From NCBI RefSeq assembly GCF_025421715.1, contig NZ_JAOEFC010000001.1, positions 434,001 to 498,000 of the forward strand: 64,000 nt of DNA. Reading direction: 5' to 3'. The notes under the pieces are model-generated. The model was given only the letters and a program-made list of their open reading frames with translations, did not search any database and was not told where the DNA came from. The stretch is from Microbacterium festucae (lineage in GTDB: Bacteria > Actinomycetota > Actinomycetes > Actinomycetales > Microbacteriaceae). Made by a program: the position numbers and the translations under genes. Of the stretch, positions 41,888 to 50,794 are shown piece after piece. Within the stretch, counting starts at the first letter, position 1; each line of letters begins with the position of its first letter.

Positions 41888-43227
41888 CGAACCAAACCCG
41901 CCGCCGACAGCACTTCATGGAACCGCGCGACCTCGTCGCGGAGAAGGAGCGCGGGAACCCCCGCATCCTCGGCCACCCGGGCCGAGATCTCGTCGACCGT
42001 CCCACCCCCCTCGGCGAGCGCCATCCAGATCACGGCAGCGGAGCCCTCCAGCGCGTGCACGTCCACGTCGTCCTGAGCCAGATCGAGCACCACCACCCGC
42101 GCATGGTCGCCGTGCCAGGCGACGTCGGGCGCGACCTGCCAGACCCGCTCCTCGCCGCGCCGCAGCGCGCCGACTTCGACCAGCTCTGCGACGGCCTGCG
42201 CGACGAGCGCGCGCACATCCTGTCCCTCGGGTGCGCCGAAGTGCGCGACGGCCGCGTCGACGAGGTCGTCGATGCGCGCATCGTCGGCCGCGTCCCACAG
42301 CGCCGGCGCGATGCCGCCGAGCACGCGCACCATGCCCATCGCGCCGTCGCCGGGCTGCAGCACGACGACCCGGTCGGGGTGCGCCAGCGCCACGGCGTCC
42401 TGCACCTCGCCGCGCGAGTACGCCCCCGCGCTCGCGACCGTCGCCTCACGCGCAGCCGGAGCCCACGTCGTGGAAGCACCCGGTGCGAGCAGGTCGTCGA
42501 CCACATCGTGCAGGGCCGCCGCTTCCCGGTAGACCACCCGCCGCATGCCCCCGGTGCGTTCCAGGAGAGCCGCCAACCACTGCAGCGGCGACGCCATCGA
42601 GGCCAAGAAGCTCGTCTGCGTCACGAGCTCGTCGACCGCGTCGCCCAGGTCGACCGGCTCGACCACCGGCACGTCGGCCGCATCGGCTTGCCGGTCGAGC
42701 AGCACGACCGCCGCCACCTGCAGCGGCACCGCCGGCAGGGGCGCGAGTCCGAGCTCCGACGGGGCGAGCTGCGCCTTGAACCCCGCGCCCTCGATGACCG
42801 ACAGCGGCTTGCGGTACGGGTGCACGCGCCCGTCGCGATCGATGCCCACCGTCTCGTCGGAGACGTAGCCGAGGTGCGCACCGAGCGCCCGGGCGGCCGT
42901 CGTCTTGCCGCGGCCGGAGGGGCCGACGAGCACGATCACGCGTCCGTCGGGCAGCGCGAGGCCGGTGGCGTGCAGCATCCACAGCTCGCCCTTGCGTGCC
43001 GTGATCGCCTCGAGGGTGACCCGCTGCGACAGATCGGAGAGCACCTGCTCGGTCGATGCCGCGTGCGCGGCGATCTCCGCCACGGAGACGACGAGCTCGG
43101 GTTCGCGCCCGTGGGCGACGGCGTCCCGCCAGGCGGAGCGCACGGCATCCGTCACGCTCTCGTCGACCCCCTCGAGGTCGAGGGCGACGATCGCGCCGAG
43201 CGCCTCGATCAGGAGCGTTGTCGCCAC
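41869..43227 (-). CDS. HprK-like kinase fused to a C-terminal PqqD-like domain
   Basis: A 452-residue protein. The middle carries VLVGPSGRGKTTAARALGAHL (Walker A, about 100-119) and GYVSDETVGID, as in the HPr serine kinase C-terminal fold, plus a second-half ATPase region. The last about 90 residues (VVVLDLAQDDVDVHALEGSA, then AEGGGTVDEISARVAEDAGV) resemble the small PqqD winged-helix chaperone. In Gram-negatives HprK-related kinase, PqqD-like protein and nucleotidyltransferase are separate genes near surface-polymer loci; here two are fused. The GTG at 43227 sits 7 nt behind TACACT (leaderless). An in-frame GTG at 43260 is an alternative. Substrate unknown. Confidence 0.8.
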   Translation of the reverse strand: MATTLLIEALGAIVALDLEGVDESVTDAVRSAWRDAVAHGREPELVVSVAEIAAHAASTEQVLSDLSQRVTLEAITARKGELWMLHATGLALPDGRVIVLVGPSGRGKTTAARALGAHLGYVSDETVGIDRDGRVHPYRKPLSVIEGAGFKAQLAPSELGLAPLPAVPLQVAAVVLLDRQADAADVPVVEPVDLGDAVDELVTQTSFLASMASPLQWLAALLERTGGMRRVVYREAAALHDVVDDLLAPGASTTWAPAAREATVASAGAYSRGEVQDAVALAHPDRVVVLQPGDGAMGMVRVLGGIAPALWDAADDARIDDLVDAAVAHFGAPEGQDVRALVAQAVAELVEVGALRRGEERVWQVAPDVAWHGDHARVVVLDLAQDDVDVHALEGSAAVIWMALAEGGGTVDEISARVAEDAGVPALLLRDEVARFHEVLSAAGLVRYGSCT

Positions 43228-43234
43228 AGGCGAT

Positions 43235-43240
43235 AGTGTA
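43235..43240 (-). promoter_or_regulatory. -10 box of the HprK-PqqD gene
   Basis: On the minus strand TACACT is followed by 7 nt and the GTG at 43227, giving a probable leaderless transcript. The promoter lies in the 40-bp gap shared with the divergent kinase gene. Confidence 0.5.
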
Positions 43241-43267
43241 CGGAAGACGAAGAGGGGCACCGGTCGG

Positions 43268-44725
43268 ATGGAACTGCGGGACTACCTGCGCATTCTGCGT
43301 GCGCATTGGGTCGGCATCCTGCTGTTGACCATTCTCGGCGCCGCCGTCGGCTACGGCTGGTCGGCGGTGCAGCCCAAGGTCTACACGGCCAGCGCGAGCG
43401 GCATCGTGCAGGCCACCGGCGGCGGCAGTGACACCGGCTCGGCGCTGGTGGGCAACCAGCTCGCCCAGAGCAAGGTGTCGTCGTACGTCGACATCGGCGG
43501 GTGGCGCTCGGTCGCCGAATCGGCGATCGACTACCTCGACCTCGACACCAGCCCCGAGGCCCTCGTCACCCGTGTGACGGTGTCGAACCCGCTCAACACG
43601 GTCATCATCAACGTCTCGGCCACCGGCTCGTCTCCCGAAGAGGCGCGCGATCTGGCCGAGGCATGGGTGCGCGGCATGGTCGAGCAGATCAACACGCTCG
43701 AGAGCGGCAGCCCCGGCGCGGCGGGCGCAGTCACCCTGGTCGCGGGCGAGTCGGCATCGCTGCCCCCCTCGCCGTCGTCGCCCAACACGCGCCTGAACAT
43801 CGCCCTCGGCACCCTCATCGGCCTCGCCCTCGGCATCGGCTATGCGGTGATCCGCCACGTGCTCGACCGACGGGTGCGCGACCCCCGCGCCATCGAACGC
43901 GAGACCGGCGTCTCCGTCGTCGGCACGATCCCCCTCGAGAAGCAGCTCGCCGATGCCCGCAAGGTGTTCCGGTTCGACACCTCCCTCTCGTCGGCGACGG
44001 GTGCAGCCATCACCGAGGCGATGCGGGAGCTGCGCACCAACCTGCAGTTCATGGATGTCGACAATCCGCCGCGCATCATCGTCGTCACCAGCCCGCTGCC
44101 CGGCGACGGCAAGTCGACCAGCGCGGCCAACCTCGCCCTCAGCCTCGCCGCCGCGGGCCAGCGCACGATCCTCATCGATGCCGACCTGCGCCGCCCCGTC
44201 GTCGGGTCGATCTTCGACCTGCCGGAGGGCGCCGGCCTCACCGATGTGCTCGCCGGCCGCGCCCGCCTCGAAGACGTCGCACACCAGCCCGATGCGTCCG
44301 GCAACCTCGCGGTGCTCACCGCCGGTCGCATCCCGCCGAACCCCAGCGAGGTGCTCGGCTCGAAGCGCATGCGGGAACTCCTCACCGAGCTGGCCGGGGG
44401 CGCGACGGTGATCATCGACTCGCCGCCGACCATCCCGGTGACCGATGCCGCGGTGCTCTCCACCGCCGCCGACGGCGCACTGCTGGTGGTCTCGGCGGGC
44501 CGCACGACCTACGACATGATGCAGAAGGCCGTCGAGAACATCGGCAAGGCCAACGGCCGCGTGCTCGGGGTCGTGCTCAACAAGGTGCCCAAGCGCGGCG
44601 CCGAATCGGGCTACTACGGCTACCAGTACCGCGGCGAGTACTACTCGGCGGCGCCGGTCACCCGGCGCAGCCTGCGCAAGAAGCGCCCGGCCGCTCACAC
44701 CGAAGACCCCGTCGCCGCCCCGTAG
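43268..44725 (+). CDS. Wzc/CpsD-like polysaccharide tyrosine autokinase
   Basis: A 485-residue BY-kinase with fused Wzz domain. It starts MELRDYLRILRAHWVGILLL (Wzz helix 1, about 14-33), has an outside domain to about 175, helix 2 (about 180-198), and a cytoplasmic ATPase with VVTSPLPGDGKSTSAANLAL (Walker A, about 277-296), TILIDADLRRP (Walker A') and TVIIDSPPTIPVTDAA (Walker B). The C-terminus ends in a tyrosine cluster SGYYGYQYRGEYYSA, the autophosphorylation sites. Such kinases control polymer length and export. It is divergent from the HprK gene. Confidence 0.95.
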   Translation: MELRDYLRILRAHWVGILLLTILGAAVGYGWSAVQPKVYTASASGIVQATGGGSDTGSALVGNQLAQSKVSSYVDIGGWRSVAESAIDYLDLDTSPEALVTRVTVSNPLNTVIINVSATGSSPEEARDLAEAWVRGMVEQINTLESGSPGAAGAVTLVAGESASLPPSPSSPNTRLNIALGTLIGLALGIGYAVIRHVLDRRVRDPRAIERETGVSVVGTIPLEKQLADARKVFRFDTSLSSATGAAITEAMRELRTNLQFMDVDNPPRIIVVTSPLPGDGKSTSAANLALSLAAAGQRTILIDADLRRPVVGSIFDLPEGAGLTDVLAGRARLEDVAHQPDASGNLAVLTAGRIPPNPSEVLGSKRMRELLTELAGGATVIIDSPPTIPVTDAAVLSTAADGALLVVSAGRTTYDMMQKAVENIGKANGRVLGVVLNKVPKRGAESGYYGYQYRGEYYSAAPVTRRSLRKKRPAAHTEDPVAAP

Positions 44726-44728
44726 GGT
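44723..44728 (+). promoter_or_regulatory. -10 box overlapping the tyrosine-kinase stop codon
   Basis: TAGGGT begins with the TAG stop of the upstream gene and is followed by 6 nt and the GTG at 44735. This suggests an internal leaderless promoter. Confidence 0.4.
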
Positions 44729-44734
44729 GGTCGG

Positions 44735-46531
44735 GTGAGTTCGCACCCGCTGCCCCCGGCCGCCCGCACCGCCGGTCGCGTGTTCGCGTGGATCGTCGGC
44801 ATCGCCCTGGTCGTGCTCGTCGCCGCCGCCGTGTGGGTGGGGCTGCGCGCCGTCGCCGCCTACGGGCACCTGACCGATGCCCAGGCCACGGCTGCCACCG
44901 CCGCCGACACGCTGCGCGACCCGGCGGCCGCCCCCGCACTCATCGCCGACCTGTCCGCCGACACCGCCGCCGCCCGGGGGCTCACCAGCGACCCGGTGTG
45001 GCGCGCCGCCGAGACCCTGCCGTGGATCGGACCGCAGCTGACGGCGGTGTCCACCGTCGCCGCCGCGATCGACGACGTGGCATCCACCGCTCTGACACCC
45101 CTCAGCCAGGTGGCCGGCTCGTTCAACGTCGATCAGCTGCGCCCCGTCGACGGTCGCATCGACCTGACGCCGTTCACCGAGATCGCCGACGCCGCCCGCA
45201 CGAGCTCGGACGGACTGGCCGCGGCCGCATCGTCGGTGAACCACATCGAGGAGCAGCCGCTGGTGGGCCCGGTGCGTTCGGCCGTCGGCGACGTGAAGTC
45301 GCTGCTGGGCACCACCACCGAAGCCACCGATGCGCTGGCACGCGCGATGCAGCTGCTGCCGGCGATGCTGGGGGCCGACGGCCCGCGCAACTACCTGATC
45401 GTGTTCCAGAACAACGCCGAGTGGCGCTCGCTCGGCGGCATCGCCGGCGCGATGGCCCTCGTGCACACCGACGGCGGCAGCCTGTCCCTGGCCGCGCAGG
45501 GCTCGACGACAGACTTCGCGCGTTACGACGACCCGGTGCTCGACCTCGGCTCCGAGGTCACGTCGGTCTTCGGCACGCACCCGGGCCGGTGGATCCAGAA
45601 CGTCACCCAGGTTCCCGACTTCACGGTCGCCGCGCCGCTGGCCCGTGAGATGTGGAACCGCGAGTTCGGCGTGCAGCCCGACGGTGTCATCTCGATGGAC
45701 CCGGTGGCCCTCTCCTACCTGCTGCAGGCGACCGGCCCGGTGCAGCTCCCCACCGGCGACACCCTGACGGCCGACAACGCCGTCAGCCTGCTGCTGAACG
45801 AGGTCTACCTGCGCTACGAGCGCCCGAGCGATCAAGACGCGTTCTTCGCCGCGGCCGCCGCGCTCGTGTTCGACAAGCTCGCCGGCGGCGGCGCCGACCC
45901 GACCGCGCTGGTGGCGGCGCTCGCCCGCGCCGGCGACGAGCGGCGCCTGCTGCTGTGGAGCTCGGTCCCCGAAGACCAGGCCGTGCTCGCCGACACGACG
46001 CTCGCCGGCCCCCTGCCGCCCACCGACGACAGCCGGTTGGGCTTCGGGGTGTACCTCAACGACGGCACCGGCTCGAAGATGGACTACTACGTCACGCCGC
46101 AGACGACCCTCGCGTGGGGCGAGTGCACGCTGGATGCCGCCGGCCGCGCGTCGGGAACCGTCACGCTCACCGTCAGCCTGACCAACAACGCACCCGCCGA
46201 CGCCGCCACATCGCTTCCCGCCTACATCACCGGAGGCGGCGCCCTGGGCACACCGGCGGGCACGGCCAAGACGGTCAGCTACCTGTATCTGCCGACCGGC
46301 GTCGAGCTCGTCGAGGCGTCGCTGTCTGACGGTGGCGGGTTCGGCGGCAGCTTCCACCAGGGGCGCCAGGTCATGTCGTTCGGGACCTCGCTCACCCCCG
46401 GCGAATCGGCCACGGCGACGGTCACGGTGCGCACGCTCACCCCCGGCGCAGCCGACGCGATCGCCTGGGTCACGCCCACCGCCGACGCCGATTTGCCGCC
46501 TCAGGTTGGCGATTCCTGCTCTGGTTCGTAG
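44735..46531 (+). CDS. DUF4012 membrane-anchored surface protein
   Basis: A 598-residue protein with one N-terminal membrane helix (about 15-37), a helical region (about 45-200) and a large outside domain. It matches DUF4012 (PF13196), including YLIVFQNNAEWRSLGGIAGA (about 222-241) and VISMDPVALSYLLQATGPV. DUF4012 proteins in actinobacteria are often encoded next to Wzc-like kinases and polysaccharide genes; their activity is unknown. GTG start. The C-terminal third is beta-rich (SGTVTLTVSLTNNAPADAAT). Confidence 0.88.
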   Translation: MSSHPLPPAARTAGRVFAWIVGIALVVLVAAAVWVGLRAVAAYGHLTDAQATAATAADTLRDPAAAPALIADLSADTAAARGLTSDPVWRAAETLPWIGPQLTAVSTVAAAIDDVASTALTPLSQVAGSFNVDQLRPVDGRIDLTPFTEIADAARTSSDGLAAAASSVNHIEEQPLVGPVRSAVGDVKSLLGTTTEATDALARAMQLLPAMLGADGPRNYLIVFQNNAEWRSLGGIAGAMALVHTDGGSLSLAAQGSTTDFARYDDPVLDLGSEVTSVFGTHPGRWIQNVTQVPDFTVAAPLAREMWNREFGVQPDGVISMDPVALSYLLQATGPVQLPTGDTLTADNAVSLLLNEVYLRYERPSDQDAFFAAAAALVFDKLAGGGADPTALVAALARAGDERRLLLWSSVPEDQAVLADTTLAGPLPPTDDSRLGFGVYLNDGTGSKMDYYVTPQTTLAWGECTLDAAGRASGTVTLTVSLTNNAPADAATSLPAYITGGGALGTPAGTAKTVSYLYLPTGVELVEASLSDGGGFGGSFHQGRQVMSFGTSLTPGESATATVTVRTLTPGAADAIAWVTPTADADLPPQVGDSCSGS

Positions 46532-46534
46532 AAT
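46529..46534 (+). promoter_or_regulatory. -10-like TAGAAT overlapping the DUF4012 stop codon
   Basis: TAGAAT contains the TAG stop of the DUF4012 gene. It is identical to the -10 box at 1136-1141. The implied leader (about 55 nt) contains a GGGGGG (about 46547-46552)/CCCCCC (about 46570-46575) pair that could form a stem. Confidence 0.4.
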
Positions 46535-46595
46535 CAGCAGTACGTCGGGGGGCGGTTCCCTCGTCATAACCCCCCTCGAGACCGGATCCGTCGCC

Positions 46596-47138
46596 ATGTC
46601 GCACCTTCCCCGCAAGGCGCTCTTCGCCTCCGCACTGATCGCGGCGGCCGTTCTCGGCGCGCCGGTCGCAGCCCAGGCCAGCTCGATCTACCCGCCCAGC
46701 GACGCCTGCGCGGTGACGCCGGCCACCTCCACGCCCAGCGGCGTGCTGACCTTCTCGTGCGACGACGGCACCTTCTCGGCCAACGAGGCCGTGAAGGTCA
46801 CCATCACCGGCGAGAGCGGCGACGATGTCGCCTGGGGCATGGTGAAGTTCGCCATCGCCACCGGTTCCACCGACACCACCTCGGGCGCCAACGGAGAGCT
46901 CGCGCCCCTGCGCATCACCCTCCCCGCCAACGCCACCGGCGTCTACAACATCGCCGCAGTGTCGGCGACCTCGGCCGGCGGCGCTGCCAGCGCCACGGTC
47001 TCGACGGGCGGCTCCGGCCTGCCGTCGACCGGTGGGGATGCCACTGCCGTGGCCATCTGGACCGGTGCGGGGCTGCTCGCCGTCGCCGCCGGTGCGGTGA
47101 CGGTCGCGGCCGTGCGCCGACGGGCCCGCCACACCTGA
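46596..47138 (+). CDS. LPXTG-type surface protein
   Basis: A 180-residue protein: signal peptide (1-28, ALIAAAVLGAPVAAQASS), a single beta-rich domain (about 30-135), LPSTGGD (about 143-149), a hydrophobic helix (about 153-172) and RRRARHT. This is a canonical sortase substrate. Two cysteines (CAVTP and SFSCDD regions) may form a disulfide. It is the second wall-anchored protein in the window after the cohesin at 17234. The function of the domain is unknown. The ribosome site is weak. Confidence 0.85.
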   Translation: MSHLPRKALFASALIAAAVLGAPVAAQASSIYPPSDACAVTPATSTPSGVLTFSCDDGTFSANEAVKVTITGESGDDVAWGMVKFAIATGSTDTTSGANGELAPLRITLPANATGVYNIAAVSATSAGGAASATVSTGGSGLPSTGGDATAVAIWTGAGLLAVAAGAVTVAAVRRRARHT

Positions 47139-47158
47139 CCCCCTGAATCGGAGACGAG

Positions 47159-48094
47159 ATGACGCCCGAAACCTTCGACCAGCATCATCCCGCCTCCCCC
47201 GAGGCCGCACACTCCGCCGCCCCCCGCGGGCTCCAGCGACGACAGGTGATCCTGGCCGGCGCCTGGGCGACCCCCGTGGTCCTGCTCGCGACGGCGACTC
47301 CCGCCCGTGCCGAGGTGATCAGCCAGACCTACACGGGGCCGGTCATCACCATCGCCGATTTCGTCAGCGGATCCCACCACGACGTCGACGAAACCGACGC
47401 ACCAGGTCTCGCGGGGCGGTTCACGCTCGCCTACGACGCCTCGCGATGGTCGCCGGCAGCGTCGAGCCCGCCCGCGTCGGTCGATGCGACATGGGTGATC
47501 GAGATCACCAACGGACAGACCAGCTACGGCACGGTCACGGGCTCCGCCGCCGGACTGACCGGGTCACCGCGCAGCATCACCTGGTCGAGCGACAGCGTGC
47601 CGACCGGCAGCGGCTACGCCGTCACTCTCACGGTGACGGGCACCGCGAGCTCGCAGCAGTATCAGCCCGACAACGCCGTCGCCCGGTCCGACGGCCTCTC
47701 GGTCACCCCGGCGCCCACGCCCGGCGCAGATGCGAACGTCCCCGCCGACTACCTGCAGGTGCAGGCCTACTCGATCAGCAACCTCAACGCCGGCGGCAAC
47801 GGTCGCGGCCCGCTGCAGTGGAATGGCGCACAGATCGGCTACTGGAGCCACAGCGACCCCGCCGTGGCGCACTTCGAGGTCGTCGTGCAGATCGATGGCC
47901 CGGGCACCGAGTACGACCTCACTCTCGCCGGCAGCGACGTGTCGGTGAACGCCGGCGCTGCCGTCACGGCGGGAAGCACGCAGATCGGCCCGGCCGAGGG
48001 CAACATGCAGCCGGGCCTCTACACCGCGACCCTCACGGTGTACGGCACGAACGGAACCACGAACTCCAGCTCCGCGCAGATCACGCTGACCTGA
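47159..48094 (+). CDS. Tat-type exported protein, paralogous signal family
   Basis: A 311-residue protein with the shared signal: Arg pair at 27-28 (QRRQVILAGAW), then ATPVVLLATATPARA, cleaved near residue 51. The mature part consists of two beta-rich segments (about 55-165 and 185-311) with repeated Ser/Thr-rich strands, suggesting two Ig-like domains. It starts 20 bp after the LPSTG protein and has a GGAGACGAG site. No anchor. It is the largest of the four signal-family members. Function unknown. Confidence 0.83.
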   Translation: MTPETFDQHHPASPEAAHSAAPRGLQRRQVILAGAWATPVVLLATATPARAEVISQTYTGPVITIADFVSGSHHDVDETDAPGLAGRFTLAYDASRWSPAASSPPASVDATWVIEITNGQTSYGTVTGSAAGLTGSPRSITWSSDSVPTGSGYAVTLTVTGTASSQQYQPDNAVARSDGLSVTPAPTPGADANVPADYLQVQAYSISNLNAGGNGRGPLQWNGAQIGYWSHSDPAVAHFEVVVQIDGPGTEYDLTLAGSDVSVNAGAAVTAGSTQIGPAEGNMQPGLYTATLTVYGTNGTTNSSSAQITLT

Positions 48095-48118
48095 CCCGGC
48101 GCGGCCGCGGCGCGCGCC

Positions 48119-48799
48119 TCACCCCCGCGGTGTCTTCAACCCCGCGGTGACGAGAATCGGAAGGTGGTCGCTGGCGCCCTGCGGGAGCGTGGTGATCGAG
48201 TCGATGTCGAACCCGACGCTCGTCGCGAAGTCGTAGTGCCCCTTGAAGAAGCGGTAGCGCGTGTAGGTGCGCGCGTCGCTGAGGCTCAGCTCGTAGCCGG
48301 CGGCGCGCACCTTCTGCCCCAGGCTCTCTTTGAAGACTGGGTAGTTGTAGTCGCCGACCATGAGGATCGGCAGGTCGGCGCCGAGCGAGGCGAGCTCGGC
48401 CAGCGCCGCCTCGATCTGCTTGCGGCGCAGCGAGTTGAGCGCGGTGAGCGGCGCGGCATGGAAGCTCGCGACGATGAGCTCGCGGCCGTGGTCGATGTCG
48501 TGCAGCCGCACGCCCAGCAGTCGCTCTTCGGCGGGCTTGAGTACACGGTCGTGCAGCGACTTCTTCAGCGCGAGGGTGCGCACCTCCAGCGGCGTGAAGG
48601 TGTTGGCACGGTAGTAGACGGCGAGCCCGAGGCGGTTGCGGGCGGTGGCGTCGGCCAGTCGCAGGCCGGCTACCTGGTCGGGGATGTCGCCCGACCTCGC
48701 CTCCTGCAGGCACAGCACATCGGCGTCGTGCGCGGCGACGAGCTGCTCCAGCTCGCCGGCGGCCTTGTGCTTGTTCAGGTTGTACGAGATGACCTTCAT
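48119..48799 (-). CDS. Endonuclease/exonuclease/phosphatase (EEP) family protein
   Basis: A 226-residue hydrolase. It starts MKVISYNLNKHKAAGELEQL, has LCLQEARSGD (metal-binding Glu), LIVASFHAAPL, MVGDYNYP (catalytic D-x-N) and ASDHLPILV (catalytic D-H), the four signature blocks of the EEP superfamily. No signal peptide, so it acts in the cytoplasm. Substrate (DNA, phospholipid or nucleotide) cannot be told. A TAGGCT box lies 9 nt before the ATG. Confidence 0.9.
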   Translation of the reverse strand: MKVISYNLNKHKAAGELEQLVAAHDADVLCLQEARSGDIPDQVAGLRLADATARNRLGLAVYYRANTFTPLEVRTLALKKSLHDRVLKPAEERLLGVRLHDIDHGRELIVASFHAAPLTALNSLRRKQIEAALAELASLGADLPILMVGDYNYPVFKESLGQKVRAAGYELSLSDARTYTRYRFFKGHYDFATSVGFDIDSITTLPQGASDHLPILVTAGLKTPRG

Positions 48800-48864
48800 G
48801 GCGATGTCAGCCTAGGCCCGCCGGCTATGCACCGCCTCCGCCTTGACCGTGCCTTTGCGGAGGG

Positions 48865-49713
48865 CTAAAGAGACTCCGCCGCCGCGTCGAGACTGCGCCG
48901 GGCACGCGTCTGCTCGGCGCGCGCGGCGAGCAGCTCGTCGGCCGGGTAGCCGACCTCGGCGAGGGTGAGCCCGCGGGCAGCGAGCACCGGGAACGCGCTC
49001 GTGCGCGTGGCTTCATCGCGCAGCCGCACCACGTCGTCGACCGAGAGCCGGCCGTCGCCGACGGCCACGCACGCGCCGACGAGGGCGCGCACCATCGAGT
49101 GGCAGAACGCGTCGGCTTTCACGTTGGCCACGAGGATGCCGTCGGCCCCGCGCCGCCAGTCGAACTCGAGCAGCGTGCGGATCGTCGTCGCCTCTTCGCG
49201 CGCCTTGCAGTACGCGGCGAAGTCGTGCAGACCGATGAGCGAGCGCGCCGCGGCATCCATCGCCGCCACCTCGAGCGGGGCGTTGACGGTGGTGGTGTGC
49301 AGACGTTCGAGAGGGTCGTAGCCGCTCACCCGGTCGGCGACGCGATACGCGTAGCGGCGCCACACCGCCGAGAAGCGCGCGTCGAACCCGGCGGGGGCGA
49401 CCCGCACGGCGCGCACCGTCACATCCGAGTAGGAGCGCAGCACGCCGTTGACGCGACCTGCGAGGGCCTCCGGGGCGCCGTCGCGGCCCTTCGCGAGGCG
49501 CTCCTGCTGCGCGTCGGTGAGGTCGAGGTGGGCGACCTGGCCCGCCGCGTGCACGCCGGCATCCGTGCGACCGGCGACGACCAGCTGCGGGTCGCCGGCG
49601 AGGATGCGGGCGAGCGCTGCCTCGAGCGCGCCCTGCACGGTGCGCAGCCCCGGCTGGCGCGCCCAGCCGCGGAAGTCGGTGCCGTCATAGGCGATATCGA
49701 GACGCAGGCGCAC
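48865..49713 (-). CDS. truA: tRNA pseudouridine(38-40) synthase
   Basis: A 282-residue TruA enzyme. RLRLDIAYDGTDFRGWARQP is the family N-terminus, VAGRTDAGVHAAGQVAHLD carries the catalytic Asp (about 52), and DAFCHSMVRALVGACVAVGDG is a conserved C-terminal block. It modifies U38-U40 in the tRNA anticodon arm. GTG start immediately behind TAGGCT plus 6 nt, so leaderless. In many actinobacteria truA follows rplQ; here acyltransferase, PfkB and GNAT genes lie between. Confidence 0.96.
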   Translation of the reverse strand: MRLRLDIAYDGTDFRGWARQPGLRTVQGALEAALARILAGDPQLVVAGRTDAGVHAAGQVAHLDLTDAQQERLAKGRDGAPEALAGRVNGVLRSYSDVTVRAVRVAPAGFDARFSAVWRRYAYRVADRVSGYDPLERLHTTTVNAPLEVAAMDAAARSLIGLHDFAAYCKAREEATTIRTLLEFDWRRGADGILVANVKADAFCHSMVRALVGACVAVGDGRLSVDDVVRLRDEATRTSAFPVLAARGLTLAEVGYPADELLAARAEQTRARRSLDAAAESL

Positions 49714-49719
49714 CCGTCC

Positions 49720-49725
49720 AGCCTA
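49720..49725 (-). promoter_or_regulatory. -10 box of leaderless truA promoter
   Basis: Minus-strand TAGGCT, 6-nt gap, GTG start at 49713. Confidence 0.55.
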
Positions 49726-49767
49726 TTGCGGCACCTCCGACGGCCGCGCCGCCCCCGGGGCTGCCGC

Positions 49768-50673
49768 TCAGCCCCGCGCCGAGAACCCGACGACCCGGTC
49801 GACCTCGCCGCGCCGCGGCGGGTCGGCGCCCTCGCGCGACACGGTGATGCCGGCGGTGACCGCCGCCCGCCGCAGCGCCCACTCGAAGGCGTCGGGTGCA
49901 CGCAGCAGCGACGCGTCGTCGAGGGCGCTGAACACGAGGCTCGCCATGTAGGCGTCGCCGGCGCCGATCGTGTCGGCCACGGTCACCGGCAGGGCCGCCA
50001 CCTCGACGAGTCCGCTCGGCCCGAGCGCGAGCACGCCGTCGGCGCCGCGGGTCATCACGACCGCGCGCACCCCGTGCGCGGCGATGGCCTCGAGCACCCG
50101 CTCGGCGGACGCACCGGGGTAGAGCCACGCGGCGTCTTCGTCGCTGAGCTTCACCAGGTCGGCCGCCGCCGCGGCGCGCTCGAAGTGCGCGAGGGCGGCG
50201 GCGTGGTCGCCGACGAGGTCGGCCCGGATGTTGGGGTCGAGGGTGACCAGGGCATCGCCCGCGCCCTCGAGGGCGGCCAGCACGGTGTCGCCGCCCGGCT
50301 GCAGGAACAGTCCGATCGAGCCGGCGTGCACGAGGGCCGCACCGTCGAGGCTCGGGGCCGGAACGCTCCAGTCGATGTCGAACGTGTAGCGCGCCGAGCC
50401 GTCGGGCTGGATGGCCGCCCGCGCGGTGGAGGTGGCGGCATCCGACCACGACGGCGCCGTCAACGCGACCCCCGCGGATGCCACGTGCTCGGCGATCATC
50501 GCGCCGCGCGCATCGCGCCCGATGCGCGTGTGCAGACGCACCGGCAGCCCCTGTCGCGCCAGGCCCACCGCGACGTTGGCGGAGCTCCCGCCGACGAGCT
50601 CGCGGGCGCCCTGCGCGGTCTCGACGATGTCGATCAGAGCCTCGCCGATGACGAGGGCGTGGGTGTCTTCCAT
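49768..50673 (-). CDS. PfkB-family carbohydrate kinase (fructokinase-like)
   Basis: A 301-residue ribokinase/PfkB fold kinase: LVIGEALIDIVE (N-terminal), ELVGGSSANVAVGLARQG (substrate and first signature) and VADTIGAGDAYMASLVF (anion hole and catalytic Asp, second signature). Substrate specificity is not visible; fructose or a similar sugar is typical. A GAGGAG site precedes the ATG at 50673. Monocistronic by appearance, divergent from the acyltransferase. Confidence 0.92.
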   Translation of the reverse strand: MEDTHALVIGEALIDIVETAQGARELVGGSSANVAVGLARQGLPVRLHTRIGRDARGAMIAEHVASAGVALTAPSWSDAATSTARAAIQPDGSARYTFDIDWSVPAPSLDGAALVHAGSIGLFLQPGGDTVLAALEGAGDALVTLDPNIRADLVGDHAAALAHFERAAAAADLVKLSDEDAAWLYPGASAERVLEAIAAHGVRAVVMTRGADGVLALGPSGLVEVAALPVTVADTIGAGDAYMASLVFSALDDASLLRAPDAFEWALRRAAVTAGITVSREGADPPRRGEVDRVVGFSARG

Positions 50674-50745
50674 GACGTCTCCTCACGGTCCGGTCAAGTC
50701 TCGCAGACACGGCATCCGGTCACCGATTACCCAGCATGACCGCCA

Positions 50746-50788
50746 TAAACTTCATCGGTGGCGCGCCAGGGGGGGTGCGCCCTCCCCC
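50746..50788 (+). promoter_or_regulatory. -10 box and 5'-leader hairpin of the acyltransferase gene
   Basis: TAAACT (50746-50751) is a good -10 box. The leader then holds GGGGGGG (50769-50775) facing CCTCCCCC (50781-50788), a stem ending 6 nt before the ATG at 50795. No separate ribosome site is visible. Confidence 0.45.
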
Positions 50789-50794
50789 GAACCC

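Noticed and set aside
42446..46615. A very long open reading frame (1389 codons) on the minus strand, opposite the tyrosine kinase and DUF4012 genes
   Set aside because: It is low-complexity (Arg/Gly/Asp/Val), lies opposite well-supported genes and has no recognisable domain; long antisense frames are expected at this G+C.
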